Source of the DNA: an uncultured Saprospiraceae bacterium
GTDB taxonomy: Bacteria > Bacteroidota > Bacteroidia > Chitinophagales > Saprospiraceae
DNA: 64,000 bases
NCBI GenBank assembly: GCA_943788055.1
Contig: CALSOU010000004.1
Coordinates: 124,001 to 188,000, forward strand
Direction: 5' to 3'
Under the pieces are notes generated by a model that did no database searches, was not told the origin of the DNA, and worked only from the letters and a program-made list of their open reading frames with translations. The position numbers and the translations under genes were made by a program. Below are positions 8,900 through 19,418 of this stretch, piece by piece (positions within the stretch are counted from its first letter, which is position 1; every line of letters begins with the position of its first letter).

Positions 8900-10141
8900 C
8901 TAAGATATCTTTTTGAATTCTATCGCTGTAATTTCAGGCCACATGCCAACTCTTCCAGGGAAACCTAGGAATCCGAATCCACGATTGACATAGAGATGCT
9001 GATTATCCTCAGTGTATAAACCAGACCATCTGGCATAACGATATTTGATTGGGGACCATTTTATTCCCAAAGCATTTAGGCCGAATTGCATACCATGAGT
9101 GTGTCCACTTAATGTCAAGTGAATTTTCTTGGAGTGCTTTAGAGCATGTTCTTCCCAATGAGTAGGATCATGAGATAGTAGTATTGTAAAGTCATCTTTA
9201 GATACTGTTTCCAGCGCCTTTTGTAGATCACCATGTTTTGGGAAAGGGCCTTTACCCCAGTTCTCTACACCGACTATCTGTATTTTATCATTTCCTCTTT
9301 GGATCACTCTATTTTCATTGAGAATCAGATCGAAACCCATCGAATTATGTTTGCCCTTGAAATCTTCCCAATAATCTTGACACTCATTATCGTAATTGGA
9401 GCGCATACCATAGTAGTCGTGATTTCCAGTAATACTGAACTTGCCTTCTTTATTGTTGATTTGTTTAAATGCACTGATGAAGGGGTCGATTTCGTCTTTG
9501 TTACTATTGACCAAGTCTCCAGTGAAAACAACACAATCTGCGTTTTCTGCATTTATAAGTTTTATTCCTTCTTCGACCTGTTCATAGCTGTCGTAACTTC
9601 CAGAGTGAATGTCAGAAATCTGAACAAGTTTGAATCCATCGAATGAGTCGGGTAAATCTTCGAATTCTAAGACGATTCGATTTACTTCGTAATTGTATTT
9701 TCCTTTAGTAATGCCATATAGGAATCCAGCAAAAGGTATTGCAACTATACCACCGATAATTCCAGAAACTAGCTGCCTTCTGGCGGGAATATAATTACTT
9801 TCAGTTTTGTAGGTTCCGGAAATATTTCCAACCCATCTGAGTAGCCCAGTTATTCCGCGTATTCCATCATATATGAAATGTAACCCACCTAGCAAGAGCT
9901 TTGATACAAAAATTGCTACGAGTAAGCCAATAATTATATTTAGCCATACAGGCCTTATACCGTTGAAATCTTGTAAGTACTGTGTGGTTAGAAATATAGA
10001 TGCTATAAAGAAAACAGTAATTGCCCAATAACTTATATTGTAGATAGTAGATTGAAAGAGTATCTTCAATGACTGATATACATAGATATCTAGTGAAAGG
10101 TAGATTAATATGAAGATACTCAAGAAAAGAAGTCTTGACAT
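8900..10141 (-). CDS. Membrane-anchored calcineurin-like metallophosphoesterase
   Basis: A 413-residue protein with about four N-terminal membrane segments (residues 1-120), a linker and a C-terminal phosphoesterase domain. The dinuclear metal ligands are visible in order: DIHSGSYD (about 175), GDLVN (about 204), GNHDYYG (about 240), SHDPTHW (about 324) and SGHTHGMQFG (about 345). This is the YkuE/YaeI-type arrangement, in which some members hydrolyse UDP-2,3-diacylglucosamine or other phosphodiesters at the membrane. The substrate here is not deducible. It appears to be transcribed alone. Confidence 0.88.
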   Translation of the reverse strand: MSRLLFLSIFILIYLSLDIYVYQSLKILFQSTIYNISYWAITVFFIASIFLTTQYLQDFNGIRPVWLNIIIGLLVAIFVSKLLLGGLHFIYDGIRGITGLLRWVGNISGTYKTESNYIPARRQLVSGIIGGIVAIPFAGFLYGITKGKYNYEVNRIVLEFEDLPDSFDGFKLVQISDIHSGSYDSYEQVEEGIKLINAENADCVVFTGDLVNSNKDEIDPFISAFKQINNKEGKFSITGNHDYYGMRSNYDNECQDYWEDFKGKHNSMGFDLILNENRVIQRGNDKIQIVGVENWGKGPFPKHGDLQKALETVSKDDFTILLSHDPTHWEEHALKHSKKIHLTLSGHTHGMQFGLNALGIKWSPIKYRYARWSGLYTEDNQHLYVNRGFGFLGFPGRVGMWPEITAIEFKKIS

Positions 10142-10276
10142 AAGTCGGCAATGGTAAAGGATTACTAATACTATTTAAAACCTTTTAAGCAGAGGTAAAG
10201 TTGCAGTTGCCTAGAAACCTTAGATCAAAAAGTCAATATTTTCGATAAATTGACGATTACATACTGCCTATCTGGC

Positions 10277-10301
10277 AAAAAAAAGACCTATTGAGGGCCT
10301 T
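10277..10301 (-). terminator. Intrinsic terminator of the sigma/anti-sigma operon
   Basis: On the minus strand a 6-bp stem (AAGGCC pairing GGTCTT, one G-U), a 7-base loop and a run of eight T. It lies about 100 bases after the stop at 10404. Confidence 0.65.
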
Positions 10302-10403
10302 GGACTTAGTTTATTTTTAAGCCTTAGATTGAATCTATGAAGGCTTTGATATTTTCTTTTGCTTCTCCAGTCTTCTTTTGTACTTGAGCTATAATCTGAT
10401 CGA

Positions 10404-11924
10404 TTATCCAACGTATTTTCTGACGCCTATGCCAAAATACTGACTTCTTATCTGGTCTGAACTTCTAAACTTCTCAGATTTTACTGGAAGATTAAAGATG
10501 TAATTATATGCTCCAAAGATTGATGTGCCTGGAGCAATTTTTTTACTGATTTCACCACCAAAGCTACCTCTCATAAAGTAGTTATTTAGTATTCCATTTG
10601 GAATGGTAACAAGTTCATCACTTAGCCCTTGTGTGAACTCATAGTCTAAAGTTGTATAATCTATATTACTTTGGGCAACATGTTGGATTCTATCACCTTG
10701 AATCAACTTTTGATTGACCTTCTGCTCTGATCTCAGTAAAAGTGTACTTATTAGGCTGCCTTGTAAACTAGTTGTCCAACTTCCCCATTTAAAGGTCTTC
10801 CAGCGCAGATTTACCGGGATTGACAGCATCTGGTATCCAATAGACTCTACAGATGTTTCGGTATATCTCGAAGTAATATTTCCTGTTGTTAGATTAAGTG
10901 CTGGATTGTACTGCACATCTTGATATCCCGCACCGACTGAAATATCAAATGCTCCAATATTCTTTCCAATTTCTACGGCAACTGCAGCATTAATCGATTC
11001 TTTTACGGTTGCTCCAAAATTTAAGTTAGATCCACCTCTATTCTCGACAATAGATTTATAGACGTGTGATTGAATCTGATTAAATTGATATCCCGCTTGA
11101 AGAGATACAAACCAAGCAGAAGTATTTGATGTAACAAGATTATCGTAGACAATGGTTCTTTCATTTAGAGCAAATGTTGCTAGTTCCGTTTCTGGTAGAT
11201 AAGTCGATGATATGTTTTTGCGTGAATCCCTTGAAGTTGACTCTTTATTGATTGAACTAGCTACACCGAAGCTAAATCTATCATCTAACGTCTCATCTTT
11301 TTTGACTAATTGCCCATTTAATTGATTTGAAGCGATTGACAAAAAGTTGACTGCGGTCTCCCGCTCTATGCTAGTGTTGGCTATGCTCAATGAATTTAAA
11401 CGAGTAACCGAGGTAAGCTTCCTACTTTGAGTAACTTTCCGAGTAGATTTGGTTAAGGTATTGAATTCAGTTTGCTGTATTCGATCTTCCATTTTATTAG
11501 AAGTATCTAGCAAAGCTGTATTATTTTGTCTAGCATCATCTTGAATTACTGCTGCAATTTGTACAGGGTTTTTGAACTTATCGTCCTTGTTATTTTCTGA
11601 ATTTTCAAGAATGCCCAAATTGAAACTAGTAAATGCAAGTAGAAGAATAAGTGAAAGCTCTATTAGCTTATAGGAGAGGACAACTTGTTTGTTTTTGATC
11701 CTTTTGTCGATTAAGTCAAACAACAAAGACCAATTTTTTGGATTATAATGAGTCGCTTTTATTTCTGAAAGTTTACTCTTGATCTGAGCATCGAAATTTT
11801 GATTCTTTAAACTGTCTTCTAAGATTTCTTTTTGCATACGATCCCAATCGGGGCTCATTTTAGCTGATTCTTTCAGCTGTCCGAGTTTGGTACGTAAGAT
11901 ATTGTCGAAATCCTTTTGATCCAT
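10404..11924 (-). CDS. Anti-sigma-like inner-membrane protein fused to an outer-membrane beta-barrel domain
   Basis: A 506-residue protein directly downstream (23 bp) of an ECF sigma factor gene. The first 80 residues are a tandem duplication: FDNILRTKLGQLKESAK...DW (about 6-27) repeats as FDAQIKSKLSEIKATHY...NW (about 44-65). This suits a cytoplasmic sigma-binding region. One membrane helix follows (about 86-104, LIELSLILLLAFTSFNLGI), then a polar periplasmic linker (about 105-235). The final 270 residues are beta-rich and end YFGIGVRKYVG, like PorT/OMP_b-brl barrels. No signal peptide is present. I infer that it senses an envelope state and holds the sigma factor. The coexistence of an inner-membrane helix and a barrel-like domain is odd, but similar fusions exist in Bacteroidota. 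Confidence 0.72.
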   Translation of the reverse strand: MDQKDFDNILRTKLGQLKESAKMSPDWDRMQKEILEDSLKNQNFDAQIKSKLSEIKATHYNPKNWSLLFDLIDKRIKNKQVVLSYKLIELSLILLLAFTSFNLGILENSENNKDDKFKNPVQIAAVIQDDARQNNTALLDTSNKMEDRIQQTEFNTLTKSTRKVTQSRKLTSVTRLNSLSIANTSIERETAVNFLSIASNQLNGQLVKKDETLDDRFSFGVASSINKESTSRDSRKNISSTYLPETELATFALNERTIVYDNLVTSNTSAWFVSLQAGYQFNQIQSHVYKSIVENRGGSNLNFGATVKESINAAVAVEIGKNIGAFDISVGAGYQDVQYNPALNLTTGNITSRYTETSVESIGYQMLSIPVNLRWKTFKWGSWTTSLQGSLISTLLLRSEQKVNQKLIQGDRIQHVAQSNIDYTTLDYEFTQGLSDELVTIPNGILNNYFMRGSFGGEISKKIAPGTSIFGAYNYIFNLPVKSEKFRSSDQIRSQYFGIGVRKYVG

Positions 11925-11947
11925 TGCTTTATTCCTTGGCTTAGATA

Positions 11948-12502
11948 TTAGTTTTTGTACATAACTTGTATTGCTGCACGTAACTTTCCTCTAGCTTTAA
12001 CGAGATTACTTCGTGAAGTGCTTTCCGTTATACCCAATTCTTTTGCAATTTCTCGGTGAGAGTATCCCTCTACAACATAAAGATTGAAGACCGTTCTGTA
12101 TGAAGGTGTTAGCTTTTGCATGGCTTTCAGGATTTCGTCAGCAGATATTTGACTGATAATATCGGGTTCATTATCTGTCATGTCGTAAACAGTATCGAGA
12201 TCAGTTGTTCTTCTTTTTGACTGTTTTCGATAGTAATCGATTGCGGCATTAACCATAATTCTGCGGATCCATGCTGTCAAGGAAGTGCCGGGAGTATATT
12301 TTGATATGTGTCGATAAACCTTAATGAAGCCTTCGTGAAGAATATCCATTGCTTCACTCTCATCCGTGGCATAACGCAAACAAACTGGAAGCATGTATCC
12401 GAAATTATCTTCATAAATTTTTCTCTGGGCCCACTGTTCACCTCGGATACAGGCGTGGATATAATCTTCCTCGCTCTGTTGTAGTTTTAGTGAAATATCC
12501 AT
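11948..12502 (-). CDS. ECF-type RNA polymerase sigma-70 factor
   Basis: A 184-residue sigma factor with region 2 (about 25-95, including AMDILHEGFIKVYRHI and TAWIRRIMVNAAIDYYRK) and region 4 (about 125-178, LTPSYRTVFNLYVVEGYSHREIAKELGITESTSRSNLVKARGKL carrying the helix-turn-helix). Regions 1 and 3 are absent, as in the ECF class. It would direct RNA polymerase to a specific promoter set when released by the product of the next gene. The two genes are 23 bp apart on the same strand. Confidence 0.93.
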   Translation of the reverse strand: MDISLKLQQSEEDYIHACIRGEQWAQRKIYEDNFGYMLPVCLRYATDESEAMDILHEGFIKVYRHISKYTPGTSLTAWIRRIMVNAAIDYYRKQSKRRTTDLDTVYDMTDNEPDIISQISADEILKAMQKLTPSYRTVFNLYVVEGYSHREIAKELGITESTSRSNLVKARGKLRAAIQVMYKN

Positions 12503-12758
12503 GATATCAAATTTTGTCTTAATGCGCTATGTATGAAAAAACAGTTATTTTTTCACAACAATCTCAAATTACGAAAATAATACGAGATTCGAAGTTCCAA
12601 CGTGGGTCAGGTTAACAAGAGTTTAACTTTATTTCATTGAAACGACATTTAGCCAACAATTATTTTCGAATTAGACAGCGTACGCACAATAATGCGCAAT
12701 TGTGAATAACATCGGTAATCGTAGAATAACTTTTGATATGCTTTGGAACGAGTAAACT

Positions 12759-15572
12759 TTATAATTCTTTTGCTAAATATTCTGAAGTGAAGCCCTTTTT
12801 ACTTGCTATGAGTTTTTCTGGAGAACCCGCAAAAACAATTTCTCCTCCTCGCTTTCCTCCGTCTGGCCCTATGTCGATAATATAATCAGCGACTTTCACA
12901 ACGTCAAGGTTGTGTTCAATAACTAATACTGTATTTCCTCGATCTGCGAGTCTGTTGAGTACGTCCAGCAAGTGTTGAATGTCTCTGAAATGAAGACCTG
13001 TTGTTGGTTCATCAAGAATATAAATAGTCTGACCTGTATCTTTTTTCGAGAGTTCTTCAGCTAGTTTTACACGTTGCGCTTCACCACCAGAAAGTGTTGT
13101 TGCTTGTTGTCCAAGTGTTATGTACCCGAGACCTACGTCGTTTAAAGTTTTTAGTTTACGGAAGATACTGGGGATGTGTTGAAAGAACTCAACAGCAGTT
13201 TCGACATTCATATCCAAGACATCACTGATAGACTTGCCTTTATAAAGTATTTCTAAAGTTTCTTTATTGTATCGTTTGCCTTGACATTTCTCACATTCAA
13301 TATGGACATCGGGAAGGAAATTCATCTCAATTACACGCATTCCTGACCCTTTACATTCTTCACATCTACCTCCTTTTACGTTAAATGAGAATCTCCCTGG
13401 TTTGTATCCTCGGATCATTGCCTCTGGAAGATTTGAGTATAGACTACGGATGGGGCCAAAAAGACCAGTATAGGTTGCTGGATTTGATCTCGGAGTTCGA
13501 CCGATTGGAGATTGATCTATTTCAATAACTTTATCCAAATGCTCCAGGCCTTTGATTTTCTTGTAAGGTAGAGGTATTTGTGTACTCCGATAGAAATGAC
13601 GTCGCAGAATAGGATATAATGTCTGTTTTATGAGACTCGACTTACCTGAACCACTAACACCAGTCACACAAGTGAAAGTTCCAAGAGGAATCTTGACAGT
13701 CGTATTCTGCAGATTGTGTCCAGTTGCGCCTATTAGCTCTAGTTTCTTGCCATTTCCCTTTCGTCTCTTTTTTGGAATTTCGATCTTTGTTGTTTCATTG
13801 AGATATTTTGCAGTGATCGAATTGAATTTTTTGAAGTCTTTAGGGACACCCTCAGCAACTATTTTACCCCCATGGATTCCAGCTCCAGGCCCAAGGTCAA
13901 TAATATAGTCTGAAGACAACATGAAATCTTTATCATGTTCTACTACTAGAACACTATTACCTATCCTAGTGAGATTTCGAAGTGCTTCGATCAAGCGATC
14001 ATTGTCTCGTTGGTGAAGTCCGATACTTGGTTCGTCTAGAATATATGTTATTCCAGTAAGTTGTGAACCTATTTGTGTGGCAAGCCTCGTGCGCTGTGCT
14101 TCTCCGCCTGAGAGGGTTCTAGCTGGTCTATTCAAGGATAAATAATCTAAACCAACTTGCAAAAGAAACCCAAGTCTCATTCGAAGTTCTTTCAAAATAT
14201 CTCTTGCGATATTGCCTTGTTTTTCATCTAGATCTTCTTCAATAGTTTCAAACCATTCATATAATTCTGTAAGATCCATCTCACCTAATTCACCTATGTG
14301 TTTGTTGGCAAGGCGGAAATGAAGTGCTTCTTTTTTCAGGCGAAAACCATCACATGAAGGACAAATTGCAATGGTCATAAATTCAGATGCCCAATTACGG
14401 ATTCTTTCAGAAGATGTATCGTTATACCATCGCTCTAGCATAGGTATAAGTCCTTCATCCTCCAATTCATACATCATATCGTATTTGGAAAATTGTGGGG
14501 TAACTCCCTTGCCATTTCCGTGAAGAATCAATTCTAAGGCTTTTTCTGGAATTTCATTGATTGGGGTCTTGAAAGTGAATTCATGTTTTTTGGCAATTTT
14601 TCGTAATTGCTTGAACATATTAGTAGGTCGGACTTCCCCGAAAGGTAAGATTCCTATCTCTTGTATACTTTTATTGTCATCGGGAATTACTTTTTCAAGA
14701 TCGACCTTATTCAGTTTTCCCAATCCATTGCACTGCGGACAAGAACCATATGGGCTATTGAACGAAAATGTGTTGGGAGAAGGTTCTTCGTAGGAGACTC
14801 CACTTTCAGGATCCATCAGTTTTTTCGAGAAAGGTACGATTTGATCTTTCTCAATTTGGTATATCATCATGAAATCATTGCTCATTTTGAGAGCAGTTTG
14901 AATAGATGATGTAATACGATCAAGCTTGGCCTCATCTACTTTAATACGATCAATAACGATTTCTATATCATGTACCTTATATCGATCAACTTGGAGACCC
15001 TGCACTAGATCAACTATCTCTCCGTCAACTCGAACTTTCGTGTAACCTTTTTTACGTGTCTGTTCGAAGAGCTCCCTGTAATGACCTTTCCGTCCTCGTA
15101 CCACAGGAGCAAGAATAATTATTTTTTGACCGAGAAACTCAGCCATTATGTGATGTATGATTTTTGTCTCTGAGTACTTGATCATCCGCTTTCCGGTAGA
15201 ATAAGAATATGCTTCACCGATTCTGGCATATAGTAGCCTTAAGAAATCATATATCTCAGTAGTTGTACCTACTGTAGACCGTGGATTCCATCCAGTTGTT
15301 TTTTGTTCTATGGAAATAACAGGTGAAAGACCATTGATTTTTTCAACATCTGGTCTATCCATACTGCCAAGAAACTGCCTCGCGTAGGATGAGAAAGTAT
15401 CAACATATCTTCTTTGCCCTTCAGCATATATTGTGTCAAAGGCAAGAGAGGATTTGCCAGATCCTGAAACTCCAGTGATTACGACCAATTGATCTTTCGG
15501 AATAGAAACAGAGATATCATTTAGATTGTGCTCTCTAGCTCCAATTACTTCGATGGAATTATTTTTTGACAT
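12759..15572 (-). CDS. uvrA: Excinuclease ABC subunit A (UvrA)
   Basis: A 937-residue DNA damage recognition ATPase of nucleotide excision repair, acting as a dimer that loads UvrB. Two ABC modules are visible. Walker A motifs are GVSGSGKSSLAFD (about 32) and GVSGSGKSSLIKQ (about 635); ABC signatures are LSGGEAQRTRLA (about 480) and LSGGEAQRVKLA (about 820). The zinc-binding pairs are CPQC...CPSC in the first half and CEEC...CEKC in the second. I chose the ATG at 15572 (MSKNNSIEVIGAREHNL), because the upstream TTG at 15596 would add an atypical extension. Length is normal. Confidence 0.96.
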   Translation of the reverse strand: MSKNNSIEVIGAREHNLNDISVSIPKDQLVVITGVSGSGKSSLAFDTIYAEGQRRYVDTFSSYARQFLGSMDRPDVEKINGLSPVISIEQKTTGWNPRSTVGTTTEIYDFLRLLYARIGEAYSYSTGKRMIKYSETKIIHHIMAEFLGQKIIILAPVVRGRKGHYRELFEQTRKKGYTKVRVDGEIVDLVQGLQVDRYKVHDIEIVIDRIKVDEAKLDRITSSIQTALKMSNDFMMIYQIEKDQIVPFSKKLMDPESGVSYEEPSPNTFSFNSPYGSCPQCNGLGKLNKVDLEKVIPDDNKSIQEIGILPFGEVRPTNMFKQLRKIAKKHEFTFKTPINEIPEKALELILHGNGKGVTPQFSKYDMMYELEDEGLIPMLERWYNDTSSERIRNWASEFMTIAICPSCDGFRLKKEALHFRLANKHIGELGEMDLTELYEWFETIEEDLDEKQGNIARDILKELRMRLGFLLQVGLDYLSLNRPARTLSGGEAQRTRLATQIGSQLTGITYILDEPSIGLHQRDNDRLIEALRNLTRIGNSVLVVEHDKDFMLSSDYIIDLGPGAGIHGGKIVAEGVPKDFKKFNSITAKYLNETTKIEIPKKRRKGNGKKLELIGATGHNLQNTTVKIPLGTFTCVTGVSGSGKSSLIKQTLYPILRRHFYRSTQIPLPYKKIKGLEHLDKVIEIDQSPIGRTPRSNPATYTGLFGPIRSLYSNLPEAMIRGYKPGRFSFNVKGGRCEECKGSGMRVIEMNFLPDVHIECEKCQGKRYNKETLEILYKGKSISDVLDMNVETAVEFFQHIPSIFRKLKTLNDVGLGYITLGQQATTLSGGEAQRVKLAEELSKKDTGQTIYILDEPTTGLHFRDIQHLLDVLNRLADRGNTVLVIEHNLDVVKVADYIIDIGPDGGKRGGEIVFAGSPEKLIASKKGFTSEYLAKEL

Positions 15573-15645
15573 AGTCTTTATTGGTAGTTCTTTCAACAGT
15601 CAGTATAATCACTTTATGTTGGTGTTAGTTCATTCTAAATTAGGA

Positions 15646-16761
15646 TCAATTACTCTTATTTATTTTGGTGAGCACTTCATAAATGTGATCGGCACTTATT
15701 TTCCATGAGAAGTCCACTACGCGTTTTGCTCCTTTAGCAACTAACTCTTGCCTTAGTTTTTCATCGGCTACTATTCCAAAAAGACCTTTCGCTATGGCTT
15801 CAACATTTTCAGGATCGACTAGATATGCTGATTTTCCTGCTGTTTCAGCAAGCGCGCCGCGATCAGAGGTAACAACTGGAATGTTTTGTGAAAATGCTTC
15901 CAATAATGGAATTCCAAACCCTTCAAATAAGCTCACATAAACAAAGCTGCGGGCTTGTCTAATAAGGCTCCATTTTTTTGGCTCACTTACTTGACCTTCA
16001 AAAATGACGTCATTATAATATTTCAAGTTTCGTAGAGTAGTTTCTAATTCGTCATTGTTGAATGCTTTTCTTCCAGCAATACGTAGTTGTTCAGTCCTAT
16101 CAGAATGCTGTTTTTTGAACATATCAAAAGCTTTCAAAAGTCGCACAATGTTTTTTCGTGGATGAATACTTCCTATATATAGAAAATAGGGCTTTTCAAT
16201 AGCTAAGTATTCCCGCTCGTGAATAATTGGTGGAAGTGCATTATATGCTACACTTACTTTTTGGGGTTCAACCCCAAATTGTTTGATTACATCTTTCCTG
16301 GTACTCTCTGAAACAGTAATAATATGTTCAGCAGTTTTGTGGAATTGTGGAACACGCCTTCTATAAAAAGGAAGCTGGTAGTTAATCATGCTATCAGGGT
16401 AATGTAGGTAGGCAAGATCGTGTGTCACGATGCAAGTTGGCGCTCTTTTTCTTGCATTTATCACGGGGCAAAAGCCGTCAGGGCTATAGAAAACGTCAAT
16501 GTTGTATTTGCGCATAGCTCTCACGATACTATGGTCAAACCAGATTTTCCAAAGAATCGGATGACGTGTAGCCGGTCTGATAACGAGAGGTATAATATTA
16601 TCAGCGATCAAGAAAACATCGTCATATGGTCGGTCAAATAGAAGGTAGAAAGTATCCTCTGGGTGGTCTAGGATCATTTGCTTAGTTGTCTCCCAGGCAT
16701 AACGCGCTACACCTTCCATTCTATCTGCCACTAAAGTTCTCGCGTTAACTGCTATTTTCAT
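15646..16761 (-). CDS. GT4-family (GT-B fold) glycosyltransferase
   Basis: A 371-residue protein that should transfer a sugar from a nucleotide donor to a glycan or lipid acceptor in the cytoplasm. The N-terminal domain begins with the acceptor-side GVARY motif (residues about 17-21). The C-terminal domain shows HPRKNIVRLLKAF (about 194), the donor-binding SLFEGFGIPLLEAF (about 285) and the Glu of the EX7E motif within it, then GALAETAG and YLVDP. This is the WbnK/mannosyltransferase-like GT4 pattern. The precise sugar is unknown. It lies upstream of uvrA on the same strand, probably without functional link. Confidence 0.9.
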   Translation of the reverse strand: MKIAVNARTLVADRMEGVARYAWETTKQMILDHPEDTFYLLFDRPYDDVFLIADNIIPLVIRPATRHPILWKIWFDHSIVRAMRKYNIDVFYSPDGFCPVINARKRAPTCIVTHDLAYLHYPDSMINYQLPFYRRRVPQFHKTAEHIITVSESTRKDVIKQFGVEPQKVSVAYNALPPIIHEREYLAIEKPYFLYIGSIHPRKNIVRLLKAFDMFKKQHSDRTEQLRIAGRKAFNNDELETTLRNLKYYNDVIFEGQVSEPKKWSLIRQARSFVYVSLFEGFGIPLLEAFSQNIPVVTSDRGALAETAGKSAYLVDPENVEAIAKGLFGIVADEKLRQELVAKGAKRVVDFSWKISADHIYEVLTKINKSN

Positions 16762-16934
16762 TGTAGTCTATCGTCAGGAAATATATAAATATCCAAAATA
16801 TCTGTAATGTTAGATTTTTATATGCAGTACGACAAATACCTTTACAAATAAGTCTCGACTAGCTTTCTTAATATCTGGGTATTAGTTGAACTATATTGAT
16901 ACTCGTTTGCTTATAAGTACACAATAATAAAGTC

Positions 16935-17459
16935 ATGCGTAGTTTACTTTTTACCTTGTTGGCACTCGTCATTTTTTTTGTTGGTAGACATCTCTACTTC
17001 CAACCAAAATTTATGATGGGAGTCGAAGCTCCAAATTTTCAGTCTAAGTTGATCGACGGCAGTGAATTTGAATTGTACCAGCTTACAGAGAATAACTTAG
17101 TTCTTATTGATTTCTGGGGATCTTGGTGTGGTCCTTGTAGGGCTGATAACCCCAAATTAGTAGAATTGTATAAAGAATATCACGGGAGGAAATTTGAAGA
17201 ATTTACAGATTTCGAAATTGTTAGCGTAGCTATCGAGACAAAGGAATCAGCATGGAAAAATGCAATAAAACAAGATCAATTATCTTGGCCATATCATCTT
17301 GGCCAAATGGATCGTTTTTCAAGCCCGATCGCAACCCAATACGGAGTGAAAGAAATTCCTACTACATACCTAGTGAGTACAGGCGGACGTATCGCAGGCG
17401 TCAATATGACATTTGAGCAGTTGAAATCATATCTCGAAGCTAGAATTGCCAACAAATAG
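16935..17459 (+). CDS. TlpA-family thioredoxin-like protein
   Basis: A 174-residue protein with an N-terminal hydrophobic anchor or signal (about 3-20) and a thioredoxin fold carrying the redox motif WGSWCGPCR (about 66-74) and the cis-proline in KEIPTTYLV (about 143). TlpA/ResA proteins reduce or isomerise disulfides in the periplasm, often for cytochrome c maturation. No cytochrome gene is adjacent, so the target is open. It lies divergently from the glycosyltransferase gene. Confidence 0.9.
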   Translation: MRSLLFTLLALVIFFVGRHLYFQPKFMMGVEAPNFQSKLIDGSEFELYQLTENNLVLIDFWGSWCGPCRADNPKLVELYKEYHGRKFEEFTDFEIVSVAIETKESAWKNAIKQDQLSWPYHLGQMDRFSSPIATQYGVKEIPTTYLVSTGGRIAGVNMTFEQLKSYLEARIANK

Positions 17460-17619
17460 TCATAGTTTCTACTTTAAATCTGTCAATTTGTCCATACCAC
17501 TGAATGGCAAGAAGATTGCATTAGAAATGGCGTATAAACGAGCAAAATTCAGTTCCTTTGTGCGTTGCTACATTTCGTAGTTGTCAATCGAGGAAACTTT
17601 GTGCTTTTAGATTAAAATT

Positions 17620-18219
17620 ATGTTCAACAAAATAAGAAATAAAGTGAAAAAGAAACAGTCAGAAGATATAGCTGAGTCACAAGAAGTTGAAAAGAACGAA
17701 TCAGCCAGTGAAGATAAAAAAGGAAAGAAATCCGCTTCTAAGAAGTCTTCAAAGCTAGATCAATTGAAAGAGCAGTTAGAAGAAAAAGAAACAGAGCTAT
17801 CTGAATTGAAGGATAAATACCTAAGAATCTTCGCGGAATTTGATAATTATAAAAAGCGTACCATGAAAGAGAAGATGGATTTTATGCGTAACGCGTCTCA
17901 AGATGTACTTGCGGATTTACTTCCAGTATTGGATGACTTTGATCGCGCTAAGCAAAGTGCAGATAGCGAAGATACCGATGAAGTTTTTCCCCAAGGTGTT
18001 ACGCTTGTTTTTAACAAATTAGGTAACGTCATGAGATCCAAAGGAGTTGTTCCAATGGAAACGAATGGTGAGGTGTTTGATGCTGAATTGCATGAGGCAA
18101 TTACTAAGATTCCAGCACCTTCTGAAGATATGAAAGGTAAAATTATAGATACAATTACGAAAGGTTACTATCTGAATGATAAGATCATCAGACATGCAAA
18201 AGTAGTTGTAGGAGAATAA
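17620..18219 (+). CDS. grpE: Nucleotide exchange factor GrpE
   Basis: A 199-residue DnaK co-chaperone that releases ADP from DnaK. It has a long charged N-terminus (residues 1-60, Lys/Glu-rich), the coiled-coil dimerisation helix (about 45-90) containing [15 protein letters not shown], and a C-terminal beta domain with [12 protein letters not shown] (about 150). It sits 8 bp upstream of dnaJ, the standard Bacteroidota pair. Confidence 0.95.
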   Translation: MFNKIRNKVKKKQSEDIAESQEVEKNESASEDKKGKKSASKKSSKLDQLKEQLEEKETELSELKDKYLRIFAEFDNYKKRTMKEKMDFMRNASQDVLADLLPVLDDFDRAKQSADSEDTDEVFPQGVTLVFNKLGNVMRSKGVVPMETNGEVFDAELHEAITKIPAPSEDMKGKIIDTITKGYYLNDKIIRHAKVVVGE

Positions 18220-18227
18220 GGAAAATT

Positions 18228-19382
18228 ATGGCAAAAACAGATTTTTACGAATTACTAGGTGTTAGTAAATCTGCTGACGATAAAGAGCTTAAAAAGGCTT
18301 ACAGAAAACTTGCGATGAAATATCACCCAGATAAGAATCCAGGTGATAAAACAGCTGAAGAGAAGTTTAAAGAGGCTGCTGAAGCTTATGAGGTTTTAAG
18401 TGATCCAGATAAGCGAGCGCGTTATGATCGTTATGGACATGACGGCGTTAATAGCCAGTTCGGTGGAGGAAGAGGCGGCGCCACAATGGAAGATATTTTC
18501 TCTCAATTTGGAGATGTTTTTGGAGGTGGCGGAAGTCCATTTGATAGCTTTTTTGGCGGTAGCACTGGACGGCAGCGGAGCAATGATGGTCAACGTGGTT
18601 CAAACCTGAGGATCAAGGCGGCTTTGACTTTGGAAGAGATAGGCAATGGTGTTAGCAAGAAGATAAAGGTTAAGAAACAGGTTGAATGTAAAATATGTGA
18701 TGGTTCTGGTGCAAAAGATGCTAGTTCGGTAAAGACATGTGGCACTTGTTCTGGCTCTGGATATGTACGTCAGGTTAAGCAGACATTCTTAGGAGCAATG
18801 CAAACAACTACTAGTTGTCCGACATGCGGAGGTTCTGGAAAAATGGTCACAGCTAATTGTAATTCTTGTAAAGGTGCAGGAAGGGTGATGGACGAGGAAA
18901 TCGTACAGATTGATATACCAGCAGGCGTGGAAGAGGGAATGCAACTGTCAATGCGAGGTAAAGGTAATGCCGGTAAAAATGGTGGACCAGCGGGTGACCT
19001 TTTGATCAGCATTGAGGAAAAACCACACGAGAATTTCACACGTGATGGACAGAATATAGTGAATGATCTATTCATCAATTTTGCTGATGCTGCTTTGGGG
19101 ATAAGTGTAGAAGTTCCTACTCTCGATGGACGTGTAAAGATTAAGATTCCTGCAGGAACGCAAGGGGGTAAAATATTCAGACTAAGGGGAAAAGGTATAC
19201 CTTCAATTCAGGATTACGGAAAAGGAGATCAATTAATTCATGTTAATATCTGGACACCGAAGAATCTCAATAAAGAGGAGAAAGCCATGATGGAAAAGAT
19301 GAAAAGCATGCCCAATTTTAAACCCAACCCAGGAAAGGATGAGAAGGGTTTCTTTGAAAAGATGAAGGACTATTTTAACTAA
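18228..19382 (+). CDS. dnaJ: Chaperone protein DnaJ
   Basis: A 384-residue Hsp40. The J domain (1-70) carries the HPD motif (YHPDKNPGD, about 33) that stimulates DnaK ATPase. A Gly/Phe-rich linker (about 75-120) follows. The zinc domain has all four repeats ([36 protein letters not shown]; about 150-220), and substrate-binding domains end near residue 360. This is a full-length class A DnaJ. It forms an operon with grpE, and gldH starts 36 bp after its stop. Confidence 0.97.
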   Translation: MAKTDFYELLGVSKSADDKELKKAYRKLAMKYHPDKNPGDKTAEEKFKEAAEAYEVLSDPDKRARYDRYGHDGVNSQFGGGRGGATMEDIFSQFGDVFGGGGSPFDSFFGGSTGRQRSNDGQRGSNLRIKAALTLEEIGNGVSKKIKVKKQVECKICDGSGAKDASSVKTCGTCSGSGYVRQVKQTFLGAMQTTTSCPTCGGSGKMVTANCNSCKGAGRVMDEEIVQIDIPAGVEEGMQLSMRGKGNAGKNGGPAGDLLISIEEKPHENFTRDGQNIVNDLFINFADAALGISVEVPTLDGRVKIKIPAGTQGGKIFRLRGKGIPSIQDYGKGDQLIHVNIWTPKNLNKEEKAMMEKMKSMPNFKPNPGKDEKGFFEKMKDYFN

Positions 19383-19418
19383 GACGAAGCGTACGAATAG
19401 TCGTTGATTGTTCGTTAA

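Noticed and set aside
9233-9646. Long open frame antisense to the metallophosphoesterase
   Set aside because: The opposite strand has a complete five-motif phosphoesterase, so this is a shadow frame.
10321-10403. Possible small coding tail (IDQIIAQVQKKTGEAKENIK) after the anti-sigma gene
   Set aside because: It looks helical and protein-like, but it has no start codon and lies in a frame overlapping the end of the neighbouring gene. It is too short to support.
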